A stretch of 64,000 nt of DNA from Pomphorhynchus laevis (GCA_012934845.2 WNNJ02001915.1:1-64000); one strand, 5' to 3'. Positions 22,483 to 34,764 are shown, numbered from the stretch's first letter. The notes: generated from the sequence alone by a model not told the origin. Made by a program: numbers and translations.

Positions 22483-23397
22483 CATTTGGTCGGCTTCATC
22501 AATTATCCTCGTGTGAATTCTTTAATCCTAGATGCAGCACAGTACACTACAATAAGCGTAGGTAGACCTCATCAGCAGTGAGCCTACGCCTACCTTTCGT
22601 GTTTCGGTCCTTTAATTATCTGCTGAAATTTTCCTCTGCTGCCTTTCTGTAAAAACAAACGATACAGTTTGTAAGGAAAACATTTCCACTTGTGCAAACT
22701 GTACGTTGTATCCGTCTTTTGAAACCAAAAGACGGAAATAACACTACAGTTGACGGAAACAACCGACAATCTATCTTTTGAATTTTCTTTGACAGGAAAC
22801 CGGAACCTGCCAGGTAAATAGAATCAACAATTGTATACACGAGCGAGTATCATCATTTGGTCGGCTTCATCAATTATCCTCGTGTGAATTCTTTAATCCT
22901 AGATGCAGCACTGTACACTACAATCAGCGTAGGTGTACTTCATCAGCAGTGAGCCTACGCCTACCTTTCGTGTTTCGGTCCTTTAATTATCTGCTGAAAT
23001 TTTCCTCTGCTGCCTTTCTGTAAAAACAAACGATACAGTTTGTAAGGAAAACATTTCCACTTGTGCAAACTGTACGTTGTATCCGTCTTGTGAAACCAAA
23101 AAGACGGAAATAACACTACACTTGACGGAAACAACCGACAATCTGTCTTTTGAATTTTCTTTGACAGGAAACCGGAATCTGCCAAGTAAATAGAATCAAC
23201 AATTGCATACACGAGCGAGTATCATCATTTGGTCGGCTTCATCAATTATCCTCGTGTGAATTCTTTAATCCTAGATGCAGCACTGTACACTACAATCAGC
23301 GTAGGTGGACCTCATCAGCAGTGAGCCTACGCCTACCTTTCGTGTTTCGGTCCTTTAATTATCTGCTGAAATTTTCCTCTGCTGCCTTTCTGTAAAA
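22483..23397 (-). repeat. 371-bp tandem repeat, about 2.5 units
   Basis: Units begin at 22483, 22854 and 23226 (periods 371 and 372), and the last stops after about 172 bp. Units are highly similar. The array starts at catttggtcgg and ends inside tgtaaaaaca, so its ends are at different phases of the unit. It is bounded by 15-bp direct repeats. That is what insertion of a multimer made from a circular template would leave. The minus strand carries hammerhead-like segments in each unit. Confidence 0.9.
23281..23353 (-). ncRNA. Hammerhead-like core, permuted, in the 371-bp unit
   Basis: Minus strand, 5' to 3': GGACC (23353-23349), GAAA (23348-23345), CAC, then CACTG (23323-23319), CTGATGA (23318-23312), GGTCC (23311-23307), then GTGTA (23290-23286) and CAGTG (23285-23281). 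GGTCC/GGACC is a perfect stem II, CAGTG/CACTG a perfect stem I, and ACAC/GTGT a 4-bp stem III ending in a GTA cut triplet. Copy 1 keeps stem II with a G-U pair and has one stem I mismatch. Copy 2 has lost most of stem II. Segment order is the same unusual one as in the 380-bp satellite. Confidence 0.48.
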
Positions 23398-23412
23398 ACA
23401 AATAAATATCTT
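23398..23412 (+). repeat. Right 15-bp direct repeat flanking the 371-bp array
   Basis: Exact copy of 22468-22482. Confidence 0.65.
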
Positions 23413-23864
23413 AAATTCTTTCTCGTTTTGCTTCTAAATGCTCTCTAAATATGTATCACTACATTTTAGTAACTAACCATAACTTATGACTCTGCTTTAA
23501 AAATGAATCAATCTCTAAATAGAGCTGTTTTGTGATGTTGGGGAGGATGATAGCATGACTATAAAATTTAAGATAGGGAAATGGTTTCAAATTTTTTGGA
23601 CGTCTAAGTATTGGATTCGTGAGAAAATGATGACACTCATGTAGAAAATATTTAATTTTCGCAATGTCCGCGAAACTAAGCAAGACTTCATAATAGCAAG
23701 GTGTATATCAAATCAGCATGTAAAAAGACTGTACACCAAACCTCTAACGAAGGTGTATTTAAAATATTTATATTCTGTAAACAATACAAATCAGTCAGAT
23801 GACTAGTATTGTGAACGATTATTAATTGAATCAAAAACATTGGTTTCACTAACCATAGAACCAA

Positions 23865-23865
<1 letters not shown>

Positions 23866-23914
<49 letters not shown>
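23866..23914. repeat. TA dinucleotide microsatellite
   Basis: About 49 bp of uninterrupted TA repeats. Confidence 0.95.
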
Positions 23915-23916
<2 letters not shown>

Positions 23917-24147
23917 TCCATTCTTTCGCAGTAACAATGTAACTGTTCTTCAGTAGCACATAATAATATATATGCAACCCTAATTATAAGTGAGTGCGAA
24001 ATTGCTGAGGTTTAAGAAATAAAGTGTTTCCTTTATATTTGCCCTTTTCCAAGTTTTAATGTATTTACATTTATTGAATTTATTTAGTGTTCAAATATAT
24101 AAAATGATGTCGTATACATCGTTTTATACATAACTTTACAGTTTGGT

Positions 24148-27014
24148 TGTTGTGAAATATTAAATGTTTAAATTGTATTACCTGTTAACGCTTTTGTGGC
24201 TGATTCTAGATTTTGAATTGGATAAAATTCCTGGAGTTACTTTCTTTACAATTTATCCAATTCAAAACTCTCATGGAGAAGATACTTTATCCTTGCAAGC
24301 TCGCTCTTTTACCTAATGATCCTGGAGCAACTGATGCATGGTGACATTGGTATGACATGTTCGTTTACTTTTTGCAACATGTTGAGGCTGAAGAAAGTCA
24401 AAAGAAACCGATACTGTTTAGTATGATCGTTTCTGTAGTCTACAAATCGGTTAAGGAGTGCGAAATATATGATCAATGCATTACTAAACTAAAAGAGCTA
24501 TACGATAAACCGGTGAATAAGATATATGCGCAATATATGTTATGGCTTCGAAAGTAACACGAGGGCGAGTTAATTGAACAATACATGTCGGAATTGAGGC
24601 ATATTTTCATTGAATACCAATTCGCAGATAATACTTCAGACCAACATCGAAACGAGGCGCTACTAAATGTGTTCATCATGGGAATTAACTCAAACTTTAT
24701 CCGTCAACGACTTCTCGAACAACATCGTATTTCACTAGATGACGCCTACAATACCGCATTAACGATCGAGCTCGTTTAGAAGCATTCAAAGACACTGTTC
24801 GAAGACACTGGAAATGCTTCTTTTGCGGTGGGTTAGTAAAACATCATAGGAGAGCTTATCCAGCTCGTGAAGCAATATGCAACAATTGCAGAAAAATCGG
24901 TCATTTTGCAAAGGTGTGCCACTATAATCACAAAAGTGCGTATAAAATGAATACTATTAATACCTTAGCTGCCATAATCTGTAAGCAAATGACAGTATCT
25001 ATACTTATTGAGAATGGTTGTATTCATGCTATGATAGACACAAGTAGTACTGAAAACTTCATCCGCACTGCTATCGTTTCAAAACTGAAAGTTCACATTA
25101 TTTCTAAACGATCCGACATTATCGTGGCTACATCAACACATAAATCTGGCACTTGTGGAATGATAACTATCAGTTTACAGCTCCAAGATCGAAAATATAA
25201 AAAGGTCACTCTACACGTTTTACCGGACTTATGTGCCGACGTCATCCTCAGTATGAATTTCTTATCCCTTCACGATCGCCTCACCATATCACTAAGTGGT
25301 ACAATGCCTACTCTTGAGCTTGCAAGAATCAAATATGCGAATATTGAACCATTAAGACTATTCGCGAACCTTGCACTCATTCAATTGCGATAAAATATCT
25401 AAAACATTCAGCAGAGGATAATATTTCCATAAAAAAAGAGATTAAACAAATGCTGCACGATGAAATAATCAGGCTTTCGATGTCGCCTTGGAGAGCACAA
25501 GTACTAGTAACTAGAAATGAAAGACATAAACGGCGTCTAGTTGCAGCCAAACAATCAACCGATTCACAATTCTAGATGCTTATACATTGCCGAGCGTTGA
25601 AAATATCGTATCGTTCATTGCTTCTTACAACGACTTCTCGGTCATCGACTAAAAATCAGCATATCAACAAATTCCAATCATGAAAGAAAAAAGCTTTTCA
25701 CAGCTTTCGAAGCAGACGAACGTTTGTACGAATTTAACAGAATTCCCTTTGGCGTTACACATGCCATAGCATGTTTTCAACGACTGATGGACATAATTGT
25801 TGGTAAAAATTAATTATAGAACACATACATTTACCTGGATAACGTAACAGTTTGCGGTAAATCAATGGCTCAGCATGATTTGAATCTCAAAAAATTCCAT
25901 CAAGCGGCAGAAGCTAATGGCCTAACATACTACATTGATAAATGTGCCTTTAGTCAATGTGACATTAATACGTTAGGATGCAGAGTCTCAAACGGTACTA
26001 TAGAATCGGATCCATAAAGATTGTTGCCATTAAGGAATTTACCCGTACCATCCGACCCCAAATCGCTAAAAATGACTTTGGGATTGTTTTTGTATTATTC
26101 CTGCTGGATTCCCATTTTTGAAGAAAACCGAACGACTCATTAATGTGACGATTTTTCCGATCAACAACGAATGTGCTTGCGATTTCGAAGGCTTGAAGCA
26201 TGATATAATGAACGCCTGTTTAAGCTATGTTGACGAAAGCAGACCTTTATTTGTAGAAAGCGATGCTTCATATACTACGATTGCCGCGTCTTTGAACCAA
26301 CAGGGTAGACCTGTAGCCTTTTTTCATGCATTCTCACACATACCAAAATAAAATACTCTGCTGTTTAAAAGGAATCACATGCTATCGTCGAAAGTTTGAG
26401 GAAATATAGGCACTATCTGATTTTAAAGCCTTTTAAGTTGTGACGGACCAACGCTCGGTGTCATTTATGTTAAACAGACAACACGGTAACAAAATAAAAA
26501 ATGAAAAGATCGAAAGATGGCGACCAGAGTTAGCATGTTATAATTTCGAAATCGAGTACCGTCCTGTCAACTAAATAGTACGGCTGACACCCTGTCTAGC
26601 GCTGCCACTTTGTCTACTGTCAATAACCTTTTCGAGATTCATCAATCATTGTGTCACCCAGGTGTACGTCGACATTATCATTATATAAAATTACGTAATT
26701 TACCATTCTTCGTGGAGGATGTCAAGAGAGTGTGCAGATATTGTTATGTATGCAACGAATGTAAGCTGCGCTTTCTGAAAATCGAGGGAACCCACATTAT
26801 CAAAGTTGAATCGAATTACTCCACTAATGTGCTACCGACTATGGAACTACACCGCTCATCAAGGAAACGATACAGTCCCAAATACCTTGAAGATTACCGC
26901 TGACGGGCAGTGTTGTGAAATATTGAATGTTTAAATTGTATAGCTCTTAACGCTTTCGTAACTGATTCTAGATTTTGAATTGGATAGAACTCCTTGAATT
27001 ACTTTCTTTACAGT
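24148..27014 (+). mobile_element. Ty3/gypsy-type LTR retrotransposon fossil
   Basis: Short terminal repeats of about 104 bp (24148-24251 and 26911-27014) begin TGTTGTG and end TTTACA and differ at roughly one position in eight, so the insertion is old. Between them, in order: a gag-like region, a CCHC zinc knuckle (about 24810-24915), an aspartic-protease-like stretch, reverse transcriptase and RNase H remnants, and an integrase HHCC zinc region near 26640-26770. The order and the protease-RT-RNase H-integrase plan fit Ty3/gypsy. The interior is shorter than in complete members, and the element is broken in several places. Confidence 0.82.
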
Positions 27015-27959
27015 GGTAGTCTACTATTTTCCCTATTTAAAATCCGTTCATATGCTCACATGCGTTGGCTTTAACTAGAGCTGGCTTCAATGTGGTATAT
27101 TTTGGTACCAAAAGATATATGACTGACTACCTGCGTTGACATAATCAAAATATAAAATTCGCATAAGATGAATAACCAAAAAGGTAACTTAATAATGCAT
27201 TTCATCACATTTTATCTATAAATTTACAAAATTCTTCATCAACATAAATTTTTTACTTTAAAACGAAATTTTAACTGCCTTTTTATGAACATATGAATGA
27301 AAAACATTACGCTAAATGTAAAAATTGCCGTTGTATACTGAATTTAATAACGAAATAATTGATTATATTGCATTATTGCATTTCAATTGGCAGTCGTGAT
27401 AATTCTCAGTTCCAGTTTGACTTGATTCTTGATATTGAGATGGATTAATTTACGTTTAACGAAAGAAATTATACTTTAATTTAACTTCTGATCACTAATT
27501 TGGTTATTAAGTAAAACCAAGTATTATCAGCTTTTCTATGTGATACATTTCCTTCTAAATTATCCGTATGGATAAAACGTTATGTGCGTTTATCTTCGTT
27601 TGCATTTATATCTTTATATTTTAATTTAAAAATCCTTAATTGTTTTGATTATATAAATTGTATAAATTGATTTAGAAAATTTGATCAAGTCAATTTTTAA
27701 AATTCGCAACCAACTTGTTAATTTAAACAATTTATCAAACATATTGGAAGGATAATTTGATAGTATGTAATAATATAGATAAATATATAATAATATATAA
27801 TAATATGTATATGATATCATACATATCAAACAATATAATACATTAAATAACAAAGTTTTAGGTATTATTAGAAAATGTAATGATAATGTATCTGTAATTT
27901 CTATGCTAAAACTTATAAAATAAATCATTTTGTATGTAGAAGAATTCTCATTCATACTA
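27015..27959. other. AT-rich intron stretch, nothing recognised
   Basis: No supported gene, RNA or repeat. Confidence 0.5.
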
Positions 27960-28083
27960 AAAGATTTAAAGGAGTGGAATTCGATTTTTATTTCAAAATC
28001 GTTACTAACGTTTTTGAAAGCGTTAGTAACGTTTTTCGTAACGTTTTTGAGATAAAAATCGAATTCCACTCCTTTAAATCTTT
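27960..28083. repeat. Long perfect inverted repeat (32-bp arms)
   Basis: 27960-27991 is the exact reverse complement of 28052-28083. The 60-bp spacer holds a second inverted pair, CGTTACTAACG and CGTTAGTAACG. The 147-codon minus-strand open frame crossing it is not gene-like. Confidence 0.9.
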
Positions 28084-28414
28084 ATTATAAAAATAAATCA
28101 AAAATCATTACTACCAATCATCAATATTTTTAATTAATTAACAAATGTAAGTTAAAATTATTTGAATTGCTTGTATTTCTGGCATGGCAAAAATTAAGTG
28201 CGGAAACGCGTTTATCTCCTAGTTTATTCTATTATTTGTGATTAACACATATGGTATCCTTGCAAAATGGTGACATTTAACCACTTCCTATTTTAGGAGG
28301 ATTGATTGTGTGCAGTGGCGATTTATAAAAAAGATGGTTGGAAATCTCCAAAATTTCCATCTTCAGTCACAGCAGTAATATCTCAAGCACCTAATTATTG
28401 TACTTACATAAGCA

Positions 28415-28606
28415 TTGATTAAACTTATGTATTACTTCTGCTTTATACGTTATCTTGGCAGCTTTGCTATTTCAAAATTACAGATAGATCCTGATATACT
28501 TAGTCATCAGCTTATCTCCAAAATAAGTAAAAAGTTCCATTCAGCTCCTCACGCCCATTCACTTGGAGGGCGTCGATACGTGTTCAACATGATCAATATG
28601 TAGTGC
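28415..28606 (+). other. Unrecognised open frame (62 codons)
   Basis: The last 40 codons (KLQIDPDILSHQLISK to HAHSLGGRRYVFNM) have a more protein-like composition than the AT-rich surroundings. I recognise no family, no splice context is clear and the start is arbitrary. It may be part of a decayed gene or transposon. Confidence 0.2.
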
Positions 28607-28794
28607 CGTCAAATTTGAGTACCATCAAAATGTAGCCTTTGGTTATGTTGCGGTTGTCATCTTTATTGTGCACACCACTTACATGTGTTTAAATGTATTC
28701 ATTCGTCGAAGTTAAGTCTTAAACAAATAAATGGAATTGGACACGAGTCCTGAATATGAGGGTATGCTGATTACAGAACGCTCGTAAGACACTA

Positions 28795-28910
28795 GTTTAA
28801 TATTATTACAATATTATTTATTATATAATATTGTAATATTATATATTATAATATTATATATAATATTGTAATATTATAAAATTATATTATTGTAATATTA
28901 TATAGTATAA
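28795..28910. repeat. AT-only palindromic simple repeat
   Basis: Alternating ATAATATTGTAATATTAT units, self-complementary. A similar but shorter run lies at 29335-29400. Confidence 0.6.
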
Positions 28911-28944
28911 ATTCAAATTTTGCTTGATCTAATATAAGTAAAAC

Positions 28945-29215
28945 ATTCGATGCTGTTTTCAAATATAACGTATCACGAACACTAGCAAAATACAATGAAC
29001 GAATACAGCTAGTGGAACACGAACGTTTCATACCGTTGGTTTTTTCAACTCATGAAGGATAGGAAATTATGTAAGCTCAGTAATAAAAGGCATCACGTCA
29101 AAATCAACAAGGAACAATTCCGACCAGTATGTCTGTGGTAAATATATAAAAAGAAAAGTTGGATTTGCACTAGTACGAGCTGCATCGGTATGTTTTTTCG
29201 TCTGACAGATATGGG
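28945..29215 (+). mobile_element. REL-type LINE, C-terminal fragment
   Basis: Translation gives KYNERIQLVEHERFIPLVFSTHEG and, about 90 bp later, IKRKVGFALVRAASVCF. These match the last conserved blocks of the same LINE superfamily as 10500-11240 (its KYKERINRIERAHFHPFV and CRLSRMMARVVSM). Stops lie between them. Dead fragment in intron 2. Confidence 0.55.
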
Positions 29216-29400
29216 GAAATCTATTTTAATTCGTATTGAAATCAATGATTGATAAGTTAAGTTTTATTTTATAGGATCAATTTGAGGGTAACACTAGAAT
29301 TGTATGTTTAAAAAATCAAAAAGTATTGTATATTTATAATATATTATAAATATTTATAATATTAATATATAATAATATATTATTATAATAATATACTTAA

Positions 29401-31900
29401 AATCATTAAAAATCATTTATGTCCTAATCATTTTAATTAGGGCATACGGATGTATATCCTAATCTTAAACTTACTATCTGTTTTATAAAATAATGAGCTA
29501 ATGACTAGGAAAAGACTAGTCATTAAGACTTTTTACAAAGTCTTAATGTCTCGATTGTGCTTTGATTATTGTAAGTACTTCGATCTATAGGGAAATATCG
29601 AAAATATTTAAATTTTAATCAAGCAAGATCGTTAAGTATTTAATCAAGCAAAATCATTACTCATTTATATCATTATTTTTTCCTTGTCAAGAAACTACAC
29701 GGATGAACAACCAAATTCAAGTGTCTGAAGCCAATTAAATTTTTTCATTAAACTATAAATTACACATGAAAATAACATTACAACTTTCAGCTTGAATTGA
29801 TAATTAAATTTTAATTTTTCAACTAACTGAATCTTTAAAATGAAACTTTAAAAACAGCCTCGCTATCAAACATTTTCGTTGGACATTATGGTAACGACAT
29901 TTAATAAGTGAAGATTGATGTTAAATGGTAAATTGGATAATTTAATTAAAAATTGTATATTTTACTCAGCGACATTAATGCAAAGTAAAGCGAATTTAAT
30001 TAAGTTTCCTTAAATTTAGAAAATTTCAACATTAAGTCAACGAAGCGTGAATCTTTTAAAAGCAAATAAGTACAGCGCATTTAATAACTGATTATTTCAC
30101 TTCTACGCACATGCGGCTTATACATTACATTAATAATGCGCACTTATTGATCTCTTGATATTGAATCGTTTTCGATTCAATTAAATATTAATTAAACAAT
30201 TTAAAATGAAATCAAATACATTAAATATTAATAATACCAAATTCAACAAAACTTCTTTACAAAATTCTGTACAGATAGAAAGGTTTATAGTACGAATGGC
30301 ATTTAAAATAGCATTTAATTTGCTGAGAATATAGTGACTAGAATATCTAACTTGTAAAATCGATTATTTGTAATTGATTTTAATAGTTAGATATTCTAGT
30401 CGAATAGAAAAATTAATTCGAATCAGATAAAGTTTTGATTTATAGTGAACCTTTTTTTGATATAAAGTTATTTATAAATGGCTTTTATTGAATGTTTTAT
30501 GAATTTTTCTATTATTTTACTTTTTATTTTATAAAAAATTATTATTTTTTTATAATTATTTTAGTATCTTTTATTATTTTACTCTGTAATCACAATCGAC
30601 ATTTCTATCTGCTGTCGCAGTAGCAATAATTTAGCAAACTTTATTCTAGTTCGTCCGATTTAACTAAAATCAGTTAAATTAGTTTAGTTGTTCAGTTAAA
30701 CCAGTTTAGTTGTTTTTAAATTATTTTATTTATATTTTAATTTATTTTATCAAATAATCTATAAATTATTTTATTGAATAATAAAATAATTATGTTTATT
30801 TAAATAATTATTAAATTTATTAAATTTATTATTCAAAATTATTTGTCAATTAATGTCATTAAATTCGACTAAGTTCATATTCCGAATAATCTGTGAAATC
30901 ATCACAAATTGGTACTGATAAGACTAGCTGTTTTCTAGTATTCTAACTCCAATTATGTTATTCTTATTTTCTTTGTACGTTAAACTGAAATTAAAATCTG
31001 AAACTAGAATTAGGTTGATATCTTCAACTGTAATCACTTAAAAATTATTAGTTATACATTAGATTATGGCACTTCAGTCTGTTGTCTGGGCAACATTAAA
31101 GAAAATTGCAAAAGCCGAAATTTCTCATAATTACTATTGTATTCAACTATTGAATTGGTTCCGGCTAAAATACAGCTCTTTTATGTATTTAATATACACT
31201 TATTATGTATAAATATAGTAAACATCACGGTATATGATTTCCTTAATTTGGCAATCGGTAATTTAATGTCAGAAAATAAAATATTACGCTGGATTACTCC
31301 AATTACTTCAGAGAAAATACAGTATTGGCACTGTTGCTATAATTGGTTTGGGAAACAATTATAGCATCGGAATAATTATTATATTATGATTATCACAATA
31401 TTATAGGAACGGGGGTCGAAATCTGATAACACAACAGTTCATCCATATTACATATGAACTTATATCTATGAATCAATTCGTAAATTGAGTTATAAAATAT
31501 TTATTTTTTAAAACTTATATACGGGTACATTTTTTACTGATCTGGTTTTATTATTCTGCATATAAATATAATTGATTAGATAAACTAATTTGGTTAATTT
31601 TTTTATTATTAAATTTTTTTAAAGTTTAATTTTTCAAAAACACAAAAACACAGGTTAAATCTATTGGTCAAATCATTTGGTTAATTTATTGATATAAATT
31701 ACATTTATTTCATATTTATTTGAATTTTACAAATTGGAAGTCGTTAATAAAGTTTTGATCCTGAAATAAATTATAAATGCGTGGAATTTATTGATATAAA
31801 TAATTTATATTCATTGTAAACAAATATATTTTCCAGTTATTATCTGTAGAGTTAGATCTAATAGAATAATTGATAATGATTTCGTGTAAAAATAAAATAT
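29401..31900. other. AT-rich intron stretch
   Basis: Only a 16-bp perfect inverted repeat (30336-30351 with 30386-30401) and an S3 fragment at about 31404-31460 were recognised. Confidence 0.5.
30336..30401. repeat. Inverted repeat, 16-bp perfect arms
   Basis: GACTAGAATATCTAAC at 30336 and its exact reverse complement at 30386. The spacer contains a further AAAATC/GATTTT pair. Confidence 0.8.
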
Positions 31901-31922
31901 TTTAACTTGCACTTGGACTTAC

Positions 31923-32110
31923 CTGAATTCTAGCTTCACTAAGTGACAATTGATTTGCTAAGGCCTCTCTTATAAATATGTCGGGATACTGATTTCTAAT
32001 AAATGCCGCTTCAAGTTGATATAATTGACTTGCAGTAAATGCAGTTCGGCTTCTTCTAAGCTTTCGTCTATTTTTAGCATCTTCGGAGACTTCAGATGTG
32101 TCCAACAATT
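31923..32110 (-). CDS. Paired-class homeobox gene, coding exon 2 (homeodomain residues 1-46)
   Basis: 188 bp between an acceptor (atatttag at 32111) and a GTAAGT donor at 31922. It completes a split codon with exon 1 and adds 62 codons. [19 protein letters not shown] forms helix 1, [16 protein letters not shown] helix 2, and LSEARIQ enters helix 3, which continues in exon 3. The full domain has R5, F8, W48, Q50 and N51. Helix 2 and 3 wording ([27 protein letters not shown]) is closest in my memory to Prop-type genes, while WRKHE also occurs in Repo. I leave the symbol empty because the ortholog cannot be fixed by eye. Confidence 0.9.
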
Positions 32111-32339
32111 CTAAATATGAACTAAAATATGACGGTGTTTGAAATTATGATAGTTACTAAAAACGCTTGTGTCATAATTCTGGGAAGGAGCCGCAAGGCG
32201 AAACGTAAATTGAATAATTAATCTTTGTTTTTTGTTGGTAGAGACAGTAATCATATTTCCTATATATATTTTGGTCATAGCGTTGTCCCAACCGGAAGTA
32301 GCTTATAAATTGATTGTAATTTATACTTACAATATATAT

Positions 32340-32645
32340 ACAGCTCTGCCATTTGCTTTTTCAACCCAAAGTCGCATTTGGCGTAAGTAGCCTTTCATAA
32401 TAAAATCTCCAGCATCTAAAACATCTTCTATTATACCAATAATTGCGACACTGATCATGTTTATACCTCTCTGTCTTACATGGGCCTTTACACATGAAAA
32501 AATTTCTTAATAGGATTGAGTTGTGGGGAATATGGTGATAAAAACTTTAAGATATAGTTCTTTTGAATAAAGGCCTCGCTAACTTCTCTAGTCTTATGGA
32601 TTGTAGCATTGTCCATTACGATGTACTTCCTTTCATGTTTCAATT
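32340..32645 (-). mobile_element. Tc1/mariner-type (DDE_3) transposase fragment
   Basis: Minus-strand translation gives IVMDNATIHKTREVSEAFI, then LKFLSPYSPQLNPIKKFF. These are the second catalytic Asp block (MDN..IHK) and the third block (YSPxLNPIE) of DDE_3 transposases, where the final Glu is Lys here. Stops follow, and a further 43 codons continue in another frame (DVLDAGDFIMKGYLRQM). Inactive remnant in intron 1. Confidence 0.65.
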
Positions 32646-33232
32646 AAAACGGGCAAATTAAAATCTAATTAATAATAATCGTGACTGTTTTGAATCTCTG
32701 ACTTTCATATTTTTAATAAACTTTTATAGCTAATATGCTTGAATGAATAAGAGATTTTACAAATTGAAAATATAATATTAATTTTTAATTCATATGCTGA
32801 ATTCAGATAATACAATTTGTGTTTTGCGATATGTTGTTATCTCATTATTTTAATAATAATGAGATAACTGTTAAATTTAATAAATCTTTTAAGGCTAAAA
32901 TATTTATTGCCTTAAAATTATTAATTTTAAAAAATAAATTATATAAATATATTTAAAGATATATAAAATTCAAAATTTGATTCCCAAATAAATATGATTT
33001 CCAAACAAACAATATAGTTTATATGTTTGAAGGAATATGATATTTAACAAATAAAAAATTAATTTTAAATTCTTCATTCAGAGACAATCTTTCATGTTTT
33101 TTGTGATATATTGTTATTACCTGCTAATTATCCTAATAATAAAATGATATTAATGAAGTAACATTATTTATAATTATAATTGTGAATGTGCCAAAAAAAC
33201 TTCCCTTTGATAAGTATTATTACTAGTATATA

Positions 33233-33400
33233 AGCCCCGCGTGGCCGAATAGTGGAGGCGTGTGCATTGGAAACTCTATGTACGGGGTTAAAACCTCGAA
33301 CATGCACTCTATTGACTTCTCTGTAAATACACATCAAAGCCACAAGATCGCGTTGGCGAAAAACGTAGGGCACTCGATGATGAAGCGGGTTCACTCTTCA
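33233..33400 (+). mobile_element. tRNA-derived SINE
   Basis: TGGCCGAATAGTGG (33242-33255) resembles a pol III A box, and GGTTAAAACC (33286-33295) an imperfect B box, spaced as in a tRNA. The 5' part (GTGGCCGAATAGTGGAGGCG) resembles a serine or leucine tRNA. The GC-richer body runs to about 33400. The B box has drifted, so this is probably an old copy. Confidence 0.6.
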
Positions 33401-34764
33401 TTAATAATTATAATATTTGCAAATCACAAATGTATGAACAAGTCACAAATGTATTAACTCATATATTTTACTTTTAAAAATTAAATTTAAAGAATGAAAA
33501 GTATAACGTATCTAACCCAATATAATAAGAATTCCATTCAAAATTATTTGACACTTTGAATGTCTTTAGGTCGCGTTTCTATTTATTTGTTTTAATGCTT
33601 AAAGTAATGCAGTTTCTGTCTTGAAAATTTCAAATTTATATTTTAATTGATAAAGCAGTATGATATTAAAAGAGTGAAATAATAAATCTTTAAAAAATAC
33701 ATTTGTAAACTTATATGATAAACATAATTTTCTAACATTTTCATATTTGTAGCCTTACTTATAATCTACTTCTATTACTTCTATTTCATGCTTAATTATG
33801 CCCACCTGCTGCTTTGCTACAACATATTCCAGCTGCCAAGTTTGGTAATAGATTGTAATTTTACATGAAATGACAATCGAATGTCTGACAATTGTTTTTA
33901 TTGAAAATAGCTCGCATAATAAAGATAATAATGTTATAATTTAATTACACAAAATATGTTCTAATTGATTTTAATAGATACAATACTACCGACACAACGA
34001 TTATGCAATCAATTATGAAGCGCTTACAATCTAAAATTCAGTTTGTCGATAACTGCGCCTCATTTTACAGCGCAATCACTTGAGAATATCAATTAGAGAT
34101 ACTAGCTCTTTTCAAGTTGGAATAGTGTCAATGTCAAGAATCGAACTTTACTGTATTACGATGATAAAAATTAAAAATATAAATGAAATTATTTGAATTT
34201 AATGGTATTTGAAATAAAAATCTCAGGATGCAAATATGTCATCAACATTTTTTAATACTCAACAAACATTAATATTCGAGCAAAAATTCAGGTCAAAACT
34301 TATAGATCTTGAACATAAAGTAAAATATAGAGTTTTACTAAAAATATGATGTTCTTATTGAATTTGCAGTTTATACTCACCATTATAATATAGTATAATA
34401 ATATAATATAGTTTCACTGTAACTTAAAAGATGAACGTGGAAACATTTGAATAATGCTATATGAACATTAAATTAAGATATCGTAAAAAGATATCGTAAA
34501 GAAGACATTTAAATAATACTGTAATTATTTATTATCTTTATTTATATATCGTACAAAATACGTAGACAAATTTTCAAACTAATCCAGTCCAATAAGGCAT
34601 CCTATTTAAGGATGCTTTTTTTATAAATTATAAAAAATCTTAACAATTATTTATTTTATTATTTAATTATTTAATTTTGATTTGTTTACTTTATAATTAT
34701 ATTAAATACGTATATACGCAGACAGTTAGCTGATTTGATATTTTAATTATAATAAAAATACGCT
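33401..34764. other. AT-rich intron 1 stretch, nothing recognised
   Basis: No supported gene or repeat. Confidence 0.5.

Larger units (their letters stand above)
16809..31922 (-). other. Homeobox gene intron 2 (15.1 kb), filled with mobile elements
   Basis: Bounded by a GTAAGT donor at 31922 and a TTTAG acceptor at 16809. It interrupts the homeodomain between residues 46 and 47, a common intron site in paired-class genes. It contains the PDI relic, a REL-type LINE, the 371-bp array, a Ty3/gypsy fossil and a second REL LINE fragment. Phase 0 at both ends. Confidence 0.85.

Noticed and set aside
22483-23397. CRISPR array or LTR pair
   Set aside because: Units are contiguous 371-bp tandem copies without spacers, and there is no internal coding region between them.
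27626-28069. 147-codon minus-strand open frame
   Set aside because: It runs through the 32-bp inverted repeat and AT-rich intron DNA; the product is a low-complexity Tyr/Ile/Asn string.
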